NCBI RefSeq assembly: GCF_000697965.2
Contig: NZ_CP015880.1
Location: 3,812,001 to 3,876,000 of the forward strand
Direction of reading: 5' to 3'
Length of the DNA stretch: 64,000 nucleotides
From: Ensifer adhaerens
GTDB lineage: Bacteria; Pseudomonadota; Alphaproteobacteria; Rhizobiales; Rhizobiaceae
The notes beneath the pieces were generated by a model. It ran no database searches and was not told where the DNA came from. It was given only the letters and a program-made list of their open reading frames with translations. Below, piece by piece: positions 53,760-63,100 of the stretch (the first letter of the stretch is position 1; each line of letters begins with the position of its first letter). A program made the translations under genes and the position numbers.

Positions 53760-54467
53760 TCAGGAGCCGACCGTCTCTCGCTTCGACGCCGCCATGTTCT
53801 GGCTCGAGCGCCAATCCTTCATCAGCACCTGCCGGCGGCGGGGATAGCGCGCCTCAGTCACCGTCATCTTCTGCATGCGGTCGGCGCGAAAGTGCCGGAA
53901 GTCCAGGCGCAGCTCGCACCAGGCCATGACCATGCGCACGTTCTCAAAGAAGCCGAGGGCAAAGGGCCAGACGGTGCGCTGCGTCGCGCTGCCGTCATTG
54001 TCGACGTAGTCGAGTTCCACCTTGCGCTCGTTGCGGATTGCGCGCCTAAGCGCGGCGATGTCGATGCCGTTGGTGGCCGGCGGGCTCGGGCCGACGAGCA
54101 GGGTCGAACTGTCGAGCTCCTCGCGAAGTTCGGCCGGCAGCACCGCGGCAATCTTGGCGAGCGCATTGGCGGCAGCGCCGGCGAGATCGTCGTCGGTGCG
54201 CTTGGAGACCCAGCGCGAGCCGAGCACCAAGGCTTCGATCTCCTCGGCGGAAAACATCATCGGTGGCAGCATGAAGCCGGGCTTGAGCACATAACCGAGC
54301 CCCGGTTCGCCCTCGATATCAGCGCCCTGCGCCTGGAGGCTGGCGATATCGCGGTAGAGCGTTCTGAGGCTGACGCCGGTTTCTTCCGCCAGTCGCTGGC
54401 CGCTCACCGGCTGGCGGTAGCGCCGGAGCACCTGCAGAAGGTCGAGCAGCCGTTCGGAGCGGGACAC
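53760..54467 (-). CDS. YafY-type HTH/WYL-domain regulator
   Basis: This 235-residue regulator has an N-terminal HTH_11 domain (LLDLLQVLRRYRQPVSGQRL and ETGVSLRTLYRDIASLQAQG) and a C-terminal WYL-like domain (IRNERKVELDYVDNDG and PFALGFFENVRMVMAWC). GTG start at 54467 with GGGAGATC upstream. The family senses small ligands or nucleic acid through WYL. It lies upstream of the VOC gene, 80 bases apart, so they may be one unit. Confidence 0.87.
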   Translation of the reverse strand: MSRSERLLDLLQVLRRYRQPVSGQRLAEETGVSLRTLYRDIASLQAQGADIEGEPGLGYVLKPGFMLPPMMFSAEEIEALVLGSRWVSKRTDDDLAGAAANALAKIAAVLPAELREELDSSTLLVGPSPPATNGIDIAALRRAIRNERKVELDYVDNDGSATQRTVWPFALGFFENVRMVMAWCELRLDFRHFRADRMQKMTVTEARYPRRRQVLMKDWRSSQNMAASKRETVGS

Positions 54468-54492
54468 GGTCGATCTCCCTGTATCCGTCGCC

Positions 54493-55473
54493 TTATGTCC
54501 GCTCGCCCCAGGCGAGCCAGTCACGCATCAGCTGGTGCGCGATCGCGCCCTTCGGCGGCGGAATATGCGCGTCGCCGGTGTCGGCGACCCCGGTCGACCT
54601 TTCGAGCATCGCGATCGTTTCATCGCGCGTGAACCAGCGCACGTCTTCCAGCTCGTGCTCGTCGCGCTTGATGACGGTTGATTTCGCCTCCGCATAGCAG
54701 CCGATCATCAGCGTGTGCGGCATCGGCCAGGGCTGCGAGGCATGGTAGCGTACCCGGCCGATATGGATGCCGGACTCCTCGAGCGTTTCCCGCCGCACGG
54801 CGTTTTCGATCGTCTCGCCCGGCTCGACGAAGCCGGCAAGGCAAGAATACATGCCCGGCGCGAAATGCGGGCTGCGGCCGAGCAGGCAAAGATCGCGCTC
54901 AAGGTCGATCGTCATCATGATGACGACAGGGTCGGTGCGCGGGAAGACCATATGGCCGCAGGCGGTGCAGACCCGGCGATAGCCGCCAGCCTTGCCTTCC
55001 ATCGGGCCTGCGCAGCGACCGCAGAAGCGGTTGTTGGCATTCCAGGTAATCAAGCTCGAGCCTTGCGCGAACTGGCCGAGCAGTTCCTCCGGCAGCATCT
55101 GCTGGCGATAGAGGGTGCGGCCGTCGGCGATCTTGAAGGGCTCGGTGATCGTCTCGTCCGTCAGGCCCGTCGGCACGGCCAGCCGGGGCTCGCCGTTGGC
55201 GAGGTAGCCGAGCAGGATCGTCTCGTCGAGAACGGGTTCGAGACCTTCGAGCTCATAAGGCGCAAACAGTGGGTCGATGATCTTCTCGTCATGCTTGACG
55301 ATCAGCTTCGGTCCGGAGAAGGCCAGGAAATGCGCACCCGGGTGCTTCAGTGCCACCTGCACGCAATCGTCGGCCCGGTGCTCCGACTGGCGATCCAGAT
55401 GATTCTCCGAGAAGGCGACGAGGGTGCTTGGCTCTGGATGCGGGCTGCGAAGGTCAAAGATCGATTTCGTCAT
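54493..55473 (-). CDS. nudC: NADH pyrophosphatase NudC
   Basis: This 326-residue Nudix hydrolase cleaves NAD(H) and can remove NAD caps from RNA. It has a zinc ribbon (two pairs of cysteines: CGRC and CTAC) at about residues 157-180 and the Nudix box GFVEPGETIENAVRRETLEE followed by SGI. The ATG at 55473 (MTKSIFDLRSPHPEP) is 2 bases past the HIT gene stop. Both are in one minus-strand operon. Confidence 0.94.
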   Translation of the reverse strand: MTKSIFDLRSPHPEPSTLVAFSENHLDRQSEHRADDCVQVALKHPGAHFLAFSGPKLIVKHDEKIIDPLFAPYELEGLEPVLDETILLGYLANGEPRLAVPTGLTDETITEPFKIADGRTLYRQQMLPEELLGQFAQGSSLITWNANNRFCGRCAGPMEGKAGGYRRVCTACGHMVFPRTDPVVIMMTIDLERDLCLLGRSPHFAPGMYSCLAGFVEPGETIENAVRRETLEESGIHIGRVRYHASQPWPMPHTLMIGCYAEAKSTVIKRDEHELEDVRWFTRDETIAMLERSTGVADTGDAHIPPPKGAIAHQLMRDWLAWGERT

Positions 55474-55475
55474 GT

Positions 55476-55928
55476 TCAGAGGTTTTCCAGAATGCGGGCT
55501 GCGAAGGCCTGATGTTCTTTTTCGTCCCACGGCTCCGCCTTGCCGAAGCCCCAGACCGGCCCCGGCCAGTTCGGGTCGCCGTCGCTGCGGGCGATGATAT
55601 GCACGTGAAGCTGCCGGACGATGTTGCCCAATGCGCCGATATTGATTTTCTCGGCGCCCGTGACCTTCTTCAGCGCCGTCGCTGCCATGGTCGTCTCGAA
55701 GGTCAGCATCGTCTGGTCGAGCGGGGTGAGGTCGAAGATCTCAGAAATGCCTTCACGCTGAGGAATGAGCACGAGCCACGGCCAGCGGCGGTCGTTCATC
55801 AGCCGCATCTGGCAAAGCCCGATCGAGGCGATCGGAATGCCGTCGCGCTCGAGCCGCTCGTCGAGGGTGAAGGTCGTCAACTGGGTCTCCTCGGCTATTG
55901 AGAATGGCGGATTCGCCTTGTTTTGCAT
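55476..55928 (-). CDS. HIT family protein
   Basis: This 150-residue nucleotide hydrolase-like protein has the histidine triad segment as QLHVHIIARSDGD, where Gln stands in place of the first His of HxHxHxx. This QxHxH form is common in alphaproteobacterial HIT proteins. An upstream open frame exists, but the ATG at 55928 is the consensus start. It is co-transcribed with nudC, and divergent from the SRP RNA and dnaX. Confidence 0.88.
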   Translation of the reverse strand: MQNKANPPFSIAEETQLTTFTLDERLERDGIPIASIGLCQMRLMNDRRWPWLVLIPQREGISEIFDLTPLDQTMLTFETTMAATALKKVTGAEKINIGALGNIVRQLHVHIIARSDGDPNWPGPVWGFGKAEPWDEKEHQAFAARILENL

Positions 55929-55987
55929 ATCGATATCAGTTTTTTGACGGCTTGGCTTGCATTTGCTTTCGATATTGCCGATATGGA

Positions 55988-56092
55988 AGCCGGGAGGTTG
56001 GTGGTGGACGAGCCACTCGCCAACCGGGTCAGGTCCGGAAGGAAGCAGCCCCAACGAGCTCCGGCACGGGTCATCGTGCCAGCCTCCCACCT
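55988..56092 (+). ncRNA. ffs: Signal recognition particle RNA (4.5S type)
   Basis: The conserved SRP domain IV text GGTCAGGTCCGGAAGGAAGC (56027 onward) with GCAGCC is unmistakable. The ends pair through GGGAGG (55992-55997) and CCTCCC (56083-56088) to give the long rod-like hairpin. It lies just upstream of dnaX, the usual alphaproteobacterial place. Exact 5' and 3' ends are estimates. Confidence 0.95.
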
Positions 56093-56135
56093 TCTCCGTC
56101 CTGTCGGGACAAGAGTTCGAACAGCGGCAGGGTCG

Positions 56136-58004
56136 ATGAGCGACGATACGTCCATTTCATCCGTTGAGAAACCAGCCGCCTACCGTGTTCTGGCGCGCAA
56201 GTATCGCCCCAAGGATTTCTCCGACCTGATGGTCGGCCAGGAACCGATGGTGCGCACGCTCACCAACGCGTTCGAAACCGGCCGCATCGCCCAAGCCTAC
56301 ATGCTTACCGGGGTGCGCGGGGTCGGCAAGACCACCACCGCCCGCATTCTCGCCCGCGCGCTGAACTATAAGACACCGGATATCGATCGGCCGACCATCG
56401 ACCTGCGCGTTCCCGGCGAACATTGCCAGGCGATCATGGATGGGCGTCACGTCGACGTCATCGAAATGGACGCGGCGTCACACACCGGCATCGACGATAT
56501 CCGCGAGATCATCGAACAGGTGCGCTACCGCCCGGTTTCGGCCCGCTACAAAGTCTACATCATCGACGAAGTGCACATGCTCTCGACCCAGGCCTTCAAC
56601 GGCCTGCTGAAGACGCTCGAAGAGCCGCCAGAGCATGTGAAATTCATCTTCGCGACCACCGAAATCCGCAAAGTGCCGATCACGGTTCTGTCGCGCTGCC
56701 AGCGCTTCGACCTGCGCCGCATCAGCGCGTCCGATCTCGTCGGCCTGTTTTCGACGATCCTCGGCAAGGAAGGCGTATCCTTCGATCCGGAAGCGCTTGC
56801 GATGGTGGCCCGCGCTGCCGAAGGCTCGGCGCGCGACGGTCTGTCGCTGCTCGACCAGGCGATCGCCCACGGCGGCGGCGCTGTGGAAGTCGAAACCGTG
56901 CGTTCGATGCTCGGCCTTGCAGACCGCGCCCGCATCGTCGACCTCTTCGAGCACGTCGTCAAAGGCGATGTCGCCGCGGCCCTCAAGGAATTCACCGCAC
57001 AATACGAGGCCGGCGCCAATCCGACGGTCGTATTGACCGACCTTGCCGATTTCACCCATCTCGTCACCCGGATGAAATACGTGCCGGAGGCGGTCAACGA
57101 CCAGTCCTTGAGCGAGATCGAGCGCACCCGCGGCGCCGTCTTTGCCGAGAGCGTGGCGGTTACGGCGCTCTCGCGCATCTGGCAGATGCTCCTGAAGGGC
57201 ATTCCGGAAGCCGAAAGCTCGTCGCGCCCGGCGGGTGCCGCCGAAATGGTGCTGATCCGCCTGGCGCATGCGGCACATCTGCCGGCGCCTGAAGAGGCCG
57301 CGCGGCGCTTGCTGGAACTTTCCGGCAATGAAGGCGGCGGCGCTCGCCCTGGCCCTTCAGGTGGCAACGGCGGCGGCGCACAGGCCCAGGCTTCCGTGTC
57401 CGTGTCGGCGCAGGCATCGCAGCCGATGCCGGTGCAGCGCCCGACGAGCAATGGCGCGACCATGCTGCGCGCCGTCCCGGACGTGCCGCCCCAGGCGGTT
57501 GCCGTTGGCCGCATCGAAGAACGCCCGGTGGCGGCGCCTGCGGCCAAGCCGCAGCCGTCGGTGCCGGTCAATTCGATCGCCGACATCGCCGATCTCTGCG
57601 CCAAGAACCGCGACATCAAGCTGAAGACGCTGGTGCGCGGCTTTCTGCGGCTCGTGCGGATCGAGCCCGGACGTCTCGACGTCAACGTCTCGGACGACGC
57701 GCCGAAGACGCTGCTTGGCGAAGTGGCCGTCAAGCTAAAGGAATGGACCGGCATCCACTGGATCGTCAGCTACAGCCGCGAGGCCGGTGAGCCGACGCTG
57801 ATCGAGGCGGAACAGCGGGCGCAGGAGCAGCGCGTCAACGACGCGCGCCAGGACCCCGATGTCGCCGCCATTCTCGCCCGGTTCCCGGGCGCCAAGATCA
57901 CCGACGTGCGCATTCGCGCCGTTGAAGAAGAGGCCGAGAGCCAGGCTCCGGCTACAGCCGAATCCGCCGACGGCGATATCGTCCCTGGCGACGACATCGA
58001 ATAG
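56136..58004 (+). CDS. dnaX: DNA polymerase III subunit gamma/tau
   Basis: This 622-residue clamp-loader ATPase has Walker A LTGVRGVGKTTTARILAR, Walker B VYIIDEVHMLSTQAFNGLL and sensor 1 FIFATTEIRKVP with the SRC arginine finger (LSRCQRFDLRR). The zinc module is degenerate: the E. coli cysteines at LNC and PCGVC are absent, and only one Cys remains (GEHCQAI). A Gly/Ala/Gln-rich linker (about 430-510) leads to the C-terminal tau domain. It is followed by ybaB and recR. No frameshift signal is obvious, so gamma may not be made by slippage. Confidence 0.94.
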   Translation: MSDDTSISSVEKPAAYRVLARKYRPKDFSDLMVGQEPMVRTLTNAFETGRIAQAYMLTGVRGVGKTTTARILARALNYKTPDIDRPTIDLRVPGEHCQAIMDGRHVDVIEMDAASHTGIDDIREIIEQVRYRPVSARYKVYIIDEVHMLSTQAFNGLLKTLEEPPEHVKFIFATTEIRKVPITVLSRCQRFDLRRISASDLVGLFSTILGKEGVSFDPEALAMVARAAEGSARDGLSLLDQAIAHGGGAVEVETVRSMLGLADRARIVDLFEHVVKGDVAAALKEFTAQYEAGANPTVVLTDLADFTHLVTRMKYVPEAVNDQSLSEIERTRGAVFAESVAVTALSRIWQMLLKGIPEAESSSRPAGAAEMVLIRLAHAAHLPAPEEAARRLLELSGNEGGGARPGPSGGNGGGAQAQASVSVSAQASQPMPVQRPTSNGATMLRAVPDVPPQAVAVGRIEERPVAAPAAKPQPSVPVNSIADIADLCAKNRDIKLKTLVRGFLRLVRIEPGRLDVNVSDDAPKTLLGEVAVKLKEWTGIHWIVSYSREAGEPTLIEAEQRAQEQRVNDARQDPDVAAILARFPGAKITDVRIRAVEEEAESQAPATAESADGDIVPGDDIE

Positions 58005-58043
58005 TCCCGTCTGCGAGCAGAAACAGAAAGACAGGAGACGACG

Positions 58044-58367
58044 ATGCGCGACATCATGGGGATGATGGGCAAGGTCAAGGAAATGCAGGCCAAGATGGAA
58101 AAGATGCAGGCGGAAATCGCCGCGCTCGAAGTCGACGGCACCTCTGGCGGTGGCCTCGTCACCGTTCGCCTCGACGGCAAGGGCACCCTCAAGAGCCTGA
58201 AGATCGATCCCTCGCTGTTCAAGGAAGACGACGTCGAGATCCTCGAAGACCTGATCGTCGCCGCCCACAAGGACGCCAAGGACAAGGCCGAAGCCGTGCA
58301 GGCGGAAAAGACCCGCGAACTGACCGCCGGCCTGCCGATCCCGCCCGGCATGAAGCTGCCCTTCTGA
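58044..58367 (+). CDS. YbaB/EbfC nucleoid-associated protein
   Basis: This 107-residue DNA-binding protein ([20 protein letters not shown] then [20 protein letters not shown]) forms tweezer-like dimers. It sits between dnaX and recR as in most bacteria. RBS AGGAGACG precedes the ATG. Confidence 0.94.
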   Translation: MRDIMGMMGKVKEMQAKMEKMQAEIAALEVDGTSGGGLVTVRLDGKGTLKSLKIDPSLFKEDDVEILEDLIVAAHKDAKDKAEAVQAEKTRELTAGLPIPPGMKLPF

Positions 58368-58529
58368 TCGTCTCCGGGCAGTAGGTTCGGGAAGCAGGGC
58401 GGTCTGCCGCCCGCAGCATTTGCGCGCCGGCGGTGGTAGCCGCCGGGTACCGCGTCGATACCCGCCGCTTCGCGTGCGGGCGTTTCGAAGGCGATTCCGT
58501 TTCGGCGCGATATGGGCTAAAAGCGCCGC

Positions 58530-59135
58530 ATGGCAAAACGAGTCACCGGCCCCGAAATCGAAAAACTCATCCAACTCCTGGCGAAAGTGCCGGGGCTCGG
58601 ACCGCGTTCGGCGCGCCGCGCCGCCCTGCATCTCGTCAAGAAGAAGGACCAGTTGCTGGGTCCGCTCGCCGACGCGATGGGCGAAGCGCACCGCAAGGTC
58701 CGCATCTGTTCCTGCTGCGGCAATGTCGATACGATCGATCCCTGCACCGTTTGTTCGGACGAGCGTCGCGACCACTCCGTGCTCATCGTTGTCGAGGACG
58801 TTTCCGATCTCTGGGCACTGGAACGCGCCGGCGCGATGAACGCCGCCTATCATGTGCTCGGCGGCACGCTCTCGCCGCTCGACGGCGTCGGCCCCGACGA
58901 TCTCAACATCAAGGGTCTCGTCCAGCGCGTCGCCAATGGCGGCGTCCGCGAGCTGATCATCGCCGTCAATGCCACCGTCGAGGGCCAGACGACGGCGCAC
59001 TACATCACCGACCAGCTCGAAGGCATGGAGGTGAAGATCACCCGGCTTGCCCATGGCGTGCCGGTCGGCGGCGAGCTCGACTACCTCGACGAAGGCACCT
59101 TGGCGGCTGCCCTTCGCGCCCGCACGTCGATCTGA
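58530..59135 (+). CDS. recR: Recombination protein RecR
   Basis: This 201-residue protein works with RecF and RecO to load RecA. It has an N-terminal HhH ([18 protein letters not shown]), a four-Cys zinc finger ([16 protein letters not shown]), and a Toprim domain ([33 protein letters not shown]). Length is normal. It follows ybaB after 162 bases and probably shares a promoter with it. Confidence 0.96.
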   Translation: MAKRVTGPEIEKLIQLLAKVPGLGPRSARRAALHLVKKKDQLLGPLADAMGEAHRKVRICSCCGNVDTIDPCTVCSDERRDHSVLIVVEDVSDLWALERAGAMNAAYHVLGGTLSPLDGVGPDDLNIKGLVQRVANGGVRELIIAVNATVEGQTTAHYITDQLEGMEVKITRLAHGVPVGGELDYLDEGTLAAALRARTSI

Positions 59136-59177
59136 GCGTCATTTCGGACGCTGCAATCCAACCGATGGGGAAGCCTT

Positions 59178-60416
59178 ATGCTGAGACTTCTTTCACTGAC
59201 GACCTTGCTGCTCTGTGGCTGGCTGGGGCTCGCGCAAGCCGCGACCAAAGCCGACGTCGAGGCGCAGTTTCGTACCTGGCTGCAGAATGATCTCTGGCCG
59301 GAGGCGAAGAAGGCCGGCATTTCCGCCGGATCCTTCAAGGCGGCCTTTTCCGACGTGAAGCTCAACTGGGACCTGCCGGATCTGGCGCCGCCCGGCTTCC
59401 CGAAGCCGAAGGAACAGAAGCAGAGCCAGGCGGAGTTTTCCTCGCCCGGAAACTACTTCTCGGAAAAGCGTCTGCAGGGGCTCGCCGCCACCGGCCGCAG
59501 CCTGGCTTCCACCCATGCGTCGACCCTGAAGAAGATCGAGCGCACCTATGGCGTGCCGGGCTCGGTGATCGTTGCCATCTGGGGCCGCGAATCCGGCTTC
59601 GGCCGCGCCAAGATCCCCTATCCGGTGGTCGACGTGCTCGCGACCAAGGCGTTTATGTCGACGCGGCCAGACCTGTTTCGCCGCGAGCTGATCGCGGCAC
59701 TGCACATTCTCGACAGCGGCGATGTCGACGAGGCGGCGATGCGCGGCTCTTGGGCCGGCGCGATGGGTCAGCCGCAGTTCATGCCGTCGAGCTTCCTGCA
59801 ATATGCCGTCGATTTCGATGGCGACGGCCGCCGCGACATCTGGAATTCGGTGCCAGACAGCCTGGCGTCGATCGCCAATTATCTGGTCAAGAAGGGCTGG
59901 CAGCGCGAGCGTGACTGGGGCTTCGAAGTATCGATTCCCGAAGCCGTCTCCTGTGCGCAGGAAGGGCCGGACCTCGCCCAGCCCCTGTCGAGTTGGGCAA
60001 ACAAGGGGATCGTCAGGATTTCCGGCAAGGCCTTTCCGTCGCACGAATTGTCCGCATCTTCGATGATGCTGGTGCCCGCTGGTCGCCATGGGCCGGAGTT
60101 TATCGTCACGCCGAATTTCTACGTGCTCAAGGAATACAACAACTCCGACCTCTACGCGCTCTTCATCGGCAACCTCGCCGACCGCATTGCGACGGGCGGC
60201 GGCGCGTTCCGCGGCACGTGGGGCGACGTCGGCAACATGCTGCGCTCGGACGTTCTGAAGATGCAGAAGGCGCTGGTTGCCAAGGGCTACGACGTCGGCA
60301 AGGTCGATGGTCTCCCCGGCTACAAGACACGCCGTTCGCTCGGCGACTGGCAGGCAAAGAGCGGCCTTGCCGCCACCTGCTTCCCCGATGCTTCGCTGAA
60401 GGCGAAGCTGCGATAG
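59178..60416 (+). CDS. Lytic murein transglycosylase (MltB/SLT family)
   Basis: This 412-residue periplasmic enzyme has a signal peptide (MLRLLSLTTLLLCGWLGLAQA). The catalytic domain has VPGSVIVAIWGRESGFGRAKI (catalytic Glu in GRESGFG) and AMGQPQFMPSSFLQYAVDFD. A C-terminal peptidoglycan-binding domain (LRSDVLKMQKALVAKGYDVG) ends the protein. It cleaves glycan strands to 1,6-anhydroMurNAc ends, which links it to the MurNAc-salvage genes at 21-32 kb, though not by operon. Confidence 0.91.
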   Translation: MLRLLSLTTLLLCGWLGLAQAATKADVEAQFRTWLQNDLWPEAKKAGISAGSFKAAFSDVKLNWDLPDLAPPGFPKPKEQKQSQAEFSSPGNYFSEKRLQGLAATGRSLASTHASTLKKIERTYGVPGSVIVAIWGRESGFGRAKIPYPVVDVLATKAFMSTRPDLFRRELIAALHILDSGDVDEAAMRGSWAGAMGQPQFMPSSFLQYAVDFDGDGRRDIWNSVPDSLASIANYLVKKGWQRERDWGFEVSIPEAVSCAQEGPDLAQPLSSWANKGIVRISGKAFPSHELSASSMMLVPAGRHGPEFIVTPNFYVLKEYNNSDLYALFIGNLADRIATGGGAFRGTWGDVGNMLRSDVLKMQKALVAKGYDVGKVDGLPGYKTRRSLGDWQAKSGLAATCFPDASLKAKLR

Positions 60417-60460
60417 AGCCAATTGCAGCCGGAGGCACTGGTGTGCCGACTGCCGAAAAG

Positions 60461-60487
60461 AAAAGGCCCCGTCATCGGGGCCTTTTT
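60461..60487. terminator. Bidirectional terminator after the transglycosylase gene
   Basis: A hairpin (AAAAGGCCCCG/CGGGGCCTTTTT) with a 4-nt loop is flanked by A4 and T5. It serves the transglycosylase gene and the convergent MFS gene. Confidence 0.88.
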
Positions 60488-60525
60488 CGTTGCATGTTCG
60501 AGACCGGCGCGAGGGCCGGCACAAG

Positions 60526-62160
60526 CTAGTGCATGTCCACATTCACCTGGCGCTTGTAGCGCTCGTAATGGGTCGGCACGATCGTCTGGCGCTCGATCAT
60601 CCGGTGCACGCGCGGTGGTGCTTTGCCGCTATGCAGCGCCGTCAGCCTGTCGCCGACGGCCGCGTCCGCCTGGGTGCGCCGCTGGTTGTGACGCACATAT
60701 TCGACCCAGGTCGGCACGTGGTAGGTCTCCGTCCAGGTGGTCGGGTTTTCAAGGTCGCGCATCAGCGCCCAGTGTCCGGCGCCGTCACGGATGCGGATGC
60801 GCCGCCGTTCCGCCATGGTTGTCAGGAACTCCGGGATGTCGTCGTCGGCGATTTCGTAGTCGATCATGATGACGATCGGGCCGCTGCGCGGTTTCAGGTC
60901 CAGTTCGAGCGGCGGCTCGTTGAAGCGGTTCAGCGGATCGAGGTTGAGCGAGGTGAATTCCGGCAAGGGCAGGCGGAAGCCGACCACGACGCCGGCGAAC
61001 ATCAGCAGACAGGAGCCCATCAACGCGTTGGCCGCGCCATATTGCTCGGCGGCCGTACCCCAGAGCCAGCTGCCGCCGGCAATGCCGCCGAAGGTCATGG
61101 TCTGGTAGAGCGAAAGGGCGCGGCCAACCACCCAGCGCGGCGTCGACAGCTGCACCGTGGTGTTGAACAGCGATAGCGCCAGCACCCAACAGGCGCCGGA
61201 GATGAGCAGCACGAGACAGCTCAGCCAGGCATAGGTGCTCCAGGCCGTGATCGCGGCGCTGGCGGCAAAGCCGGTGAAGGCGATGCGCACGATCGCCTCG
61301 CTCGAAAGCTTCTCGCGCAGGCGGGCGGAGAGCAGCGCCCCGCCGATCGCGCCAAGGCCGAAGGCGCCGAGCATCAGACCGTAGGTGAGCGGCCCACCCT
61401 GAACGAGGTCGCGGGCGACGAGCGGCAGAAGAGCGAGGATGGCGCTTGCCGAAAGGCCGAAAAGGAAGCCGCGCAAGAGAACCTTGCCGATGTTCGGCGA
61501 CATCGCGACGTAGCGCAGGCCAGCCGAAATGGCGCGCCCCAGCGTCTCGCGCGGCAACGTGCTCGTCGGCACCTCGCGACGCCAGCGCACCAGCGCAAAG
61601 AGGATGGCGAAATAGCTGAGCGTATTGGCGAAGAAGGCAGCCGCCGCACCGAGTGCCGCGACGATGGCGCCGCCGATCGCCGGGCCGACGCTTCGGGTGA
61701 TGTTGAAGCCCATGCTGTTGAGCGCGACCGCTGCCGGCAGGTCTTCGCGCGGAACCATGTCGCCGACCGACGCCTGCCAGGACGGGTTGTTGAGCGCCGT
61801 GCCGCAGCCGATGAGGAAGGTGAAGAGCAGGAGCAGCCAGGGCGTGATCAGCCCGACATAGGCACAGATCGTCAAGAGCGCCGAGACGAAGAGCATGAAA
61901 CACTGCGCCACCAGCATGATCCGCCGCCGGTCGAAATTGTCGGCAAGCGCGCCAGAGACAAGCGAGAAAAGCATGATCGGCAGCGAGGTCGAAGCCTGCA
62001 CCAGCGCCACCATGTTCGCCGATGAGGAAATGGAGGTCATCAGCCAGGCGGCCCCGACCGATTGAATAAGGCCGCCGAAATTGGAGGCGAGGCTCGCGAT
62101 CCATATCGTGCGGAAGATGTCGTGCTTGAAGGGGGCAAGCGGCGAAATACGGGTTGGCAC
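60526..62160 (-). CDS. MFS transporter (MFS_3/DUF894, EntS-like) with C-terminal soluble domain
   Basis: This protein has about 544 residues: twelve membrane helices followed by about 150 soluble residues. The membrane part shows FRTIWIASLASNFGGLIQSV, SGALADNFDRRRIMLVAQ and NNPSWQASVGDMVPREDLPA, typical of the MFS_3 family that includes enterobactin exporter EntS. The C-terminal part (ETYHVPTWVEYVRHNQRRT) is a dimeric ferredoxin-like module also seen in this family. GTG start at 62160. It is divergent from rimP. The exported substrate is unknown. Confidence 0.88.
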   Translation of the reverse strand: MPTRISPLAPFKHDIFRTIWIASLASNFGGLIQSVGAAWLMTSISSSANMVALVQASTSLPIMLFSLVSGALADNFDRRRIMLVAQCFMLFVSALLTICAYVGLITPWLLLLFTFLIGCGTALNNPSWQASVGDMVPREDLPAAVALNSMGFNITRSVGPAIGGAIVAALGAAAAFFANTLSYFAILFALVRWRREVPTSTLPRETLGRAISAGLRYVAMSPNIGKVLLRGFLFGLSASAILALLPLVARDLVQGGPLTYGLMLGAFGLGAIGGALLSARLREKLSSEAIVRIAFTGFAASAAITAWSTYAWLSCLVLLISGACWVLALSLFNTTVQLSTPRWVVGRALSLYQTMTFGGIAGGSWLWGTAAEQYGAANALMGSCLLMFAGVVVGFRLPLPEFTSLNLDPLNRFNEPPLELDLKPRSGPIVIMIDYEIADDDIPEFLTTMAERRRIRIRDGAGHWALMRDLENPTTWTETYHVPTWVEYVRHNQRRTQADAAVGDRLTALHSGKAPPRVHRMIERQTIVPTHYERYKRQVNVDMH

Positions 62161-62317
62161 CTCGTCTTCTCTCTTCGTTTCTTGATTGTCGTCTCGAAGC
62201 GGTTCGTCTCCTGTTATAGGCCCGACAACGCGAAGTGCCACCCGCTGAAACTGACCTTGTTGGCGAAGATGCTCGCCGGCGGTTCGTCCGGCCATTTGCG
62301 TCGGACGGCCCAATGCC

Positions 62318-62346
62318 TTGCAATTTGCGGCGATGGGGCGTATATG
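62318..62346 (+). promoter_or_regulatory. rimP-nusA promoter
   Basis: TTGCAA (62318-62323) and TATATG (62341-62346) have a perfect 17-base spacer, giving a start near 62353. It stands about 80 bases before the rimP start codon. Confidence 0.65.
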
Positions 62347-62372
62347 AGCCTCAAATTCTTGATCGGTAGATG

Positions 62373-62404
62373 AAGAGTGGGCCCGTCAGGACCCGCTCTT
62401 TTTT
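62373..62404 (+). terminator. Intrinsic terminator in the rimP-nusA leader
   Basis: A 9-bp stem (AAGAG-T-GGG with CCC-G-CTCTT) and 10-nt loop is followed by TTTT. It lies after the promoter and only about 14 bases before the GAGGAG RBS of rimP, so it can act only on the leader transcript. Confidence 0.7.
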
Positions 62405-62433
62405 ATTAGCCGGTCCGATGAGGAGATGATCGT

Positions 62434-63054
62434 TTGTCCGATACGACAACGGCTGAAAATGCAAATGAACCCCGCCTGATCACCGAAACCGGTCTCGACC
62501 AGCGCGTCGCCGACATCATCGAGCCGGTGATCGTGCCGATGGGCTACCAGCTCGTGCGGGTGCGCATGTCGGGCCAGAACGGCATGACGCTGCAGATCAT
62601 GGCAGAGCGCACCGACGGCACCATGACCGTCGAGGACTGCGAAGAGATCTCCAAGGCCATTTCGCCGGTGCTCGATGTGGAAGATCCGATCGACAAGGCG
62701 TATCATCTCGAAGTGTCGTCGCCGGGCATCGACCGCCCGATGGTGCGCAAGTCCGACTTCTTCCGCTGGCAGGGTCACCTGCTGAAATGCGAGACGTCGG
62801 TTCTGGTCGATGGCCGCAAGCGGTTCCGCGGCAAGATCGTTTCTGTCGATGACGACGGTTTCCGGCTTGAGCGCGACCAGGTGGCCTATGGCGAGGAGCC
62901 CGTCGTCGTGATCCCGTTCACCACGCTTTCCGAAGCGCGGCTGATCCTGACCGACGATCTGATCCGCGATGCGCTGACGGCCGACAAGAAGGCCAAGGCT
63001 GCGCGTGCCGCGAACGAGAATTTCGAAGACGAAGATTCACCTATTGAGGAATAA
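62434..63054 (+). CDS. rimP: Ribosome maturation factor RimP
   Basis: This 206-residue protein helps 30S subunit assembly. It shows [37 protein letters not shown] and [14 protein letters not shown]. The start is TTG at 62434 with GAGGAG ending 8 bases before it; there is no in-frame ATG near. A Lys/Ala/Glu-rich tail ends the protein. First gene of the rimP-nusA operon, with nusA 46 bases downstream. Confidence 0.95.
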   Translation: MSDTTTAENANEPRLITETGLDQRVADIIEPVIVPMGYQLVRVRMSGQNGMTLQIMAERTDGTMTVEDCEEISKAISPVLDVEDPIDKAYHLEVSSPGIDRPMVRKSDFFRWQGHLLKCETSVLVDGRKRFRGKIVSVDDDGFRLERDQVAYGEEPVVVIPFTTLSEARLILTDDLIRDALTADKKAKAARAANENFEDEDSPIEE

Positions 63055-63100
63055 GTCGGGCGGAGCTTGAAAGCCCCCTGCAACCCAACGGAGACAAGAC

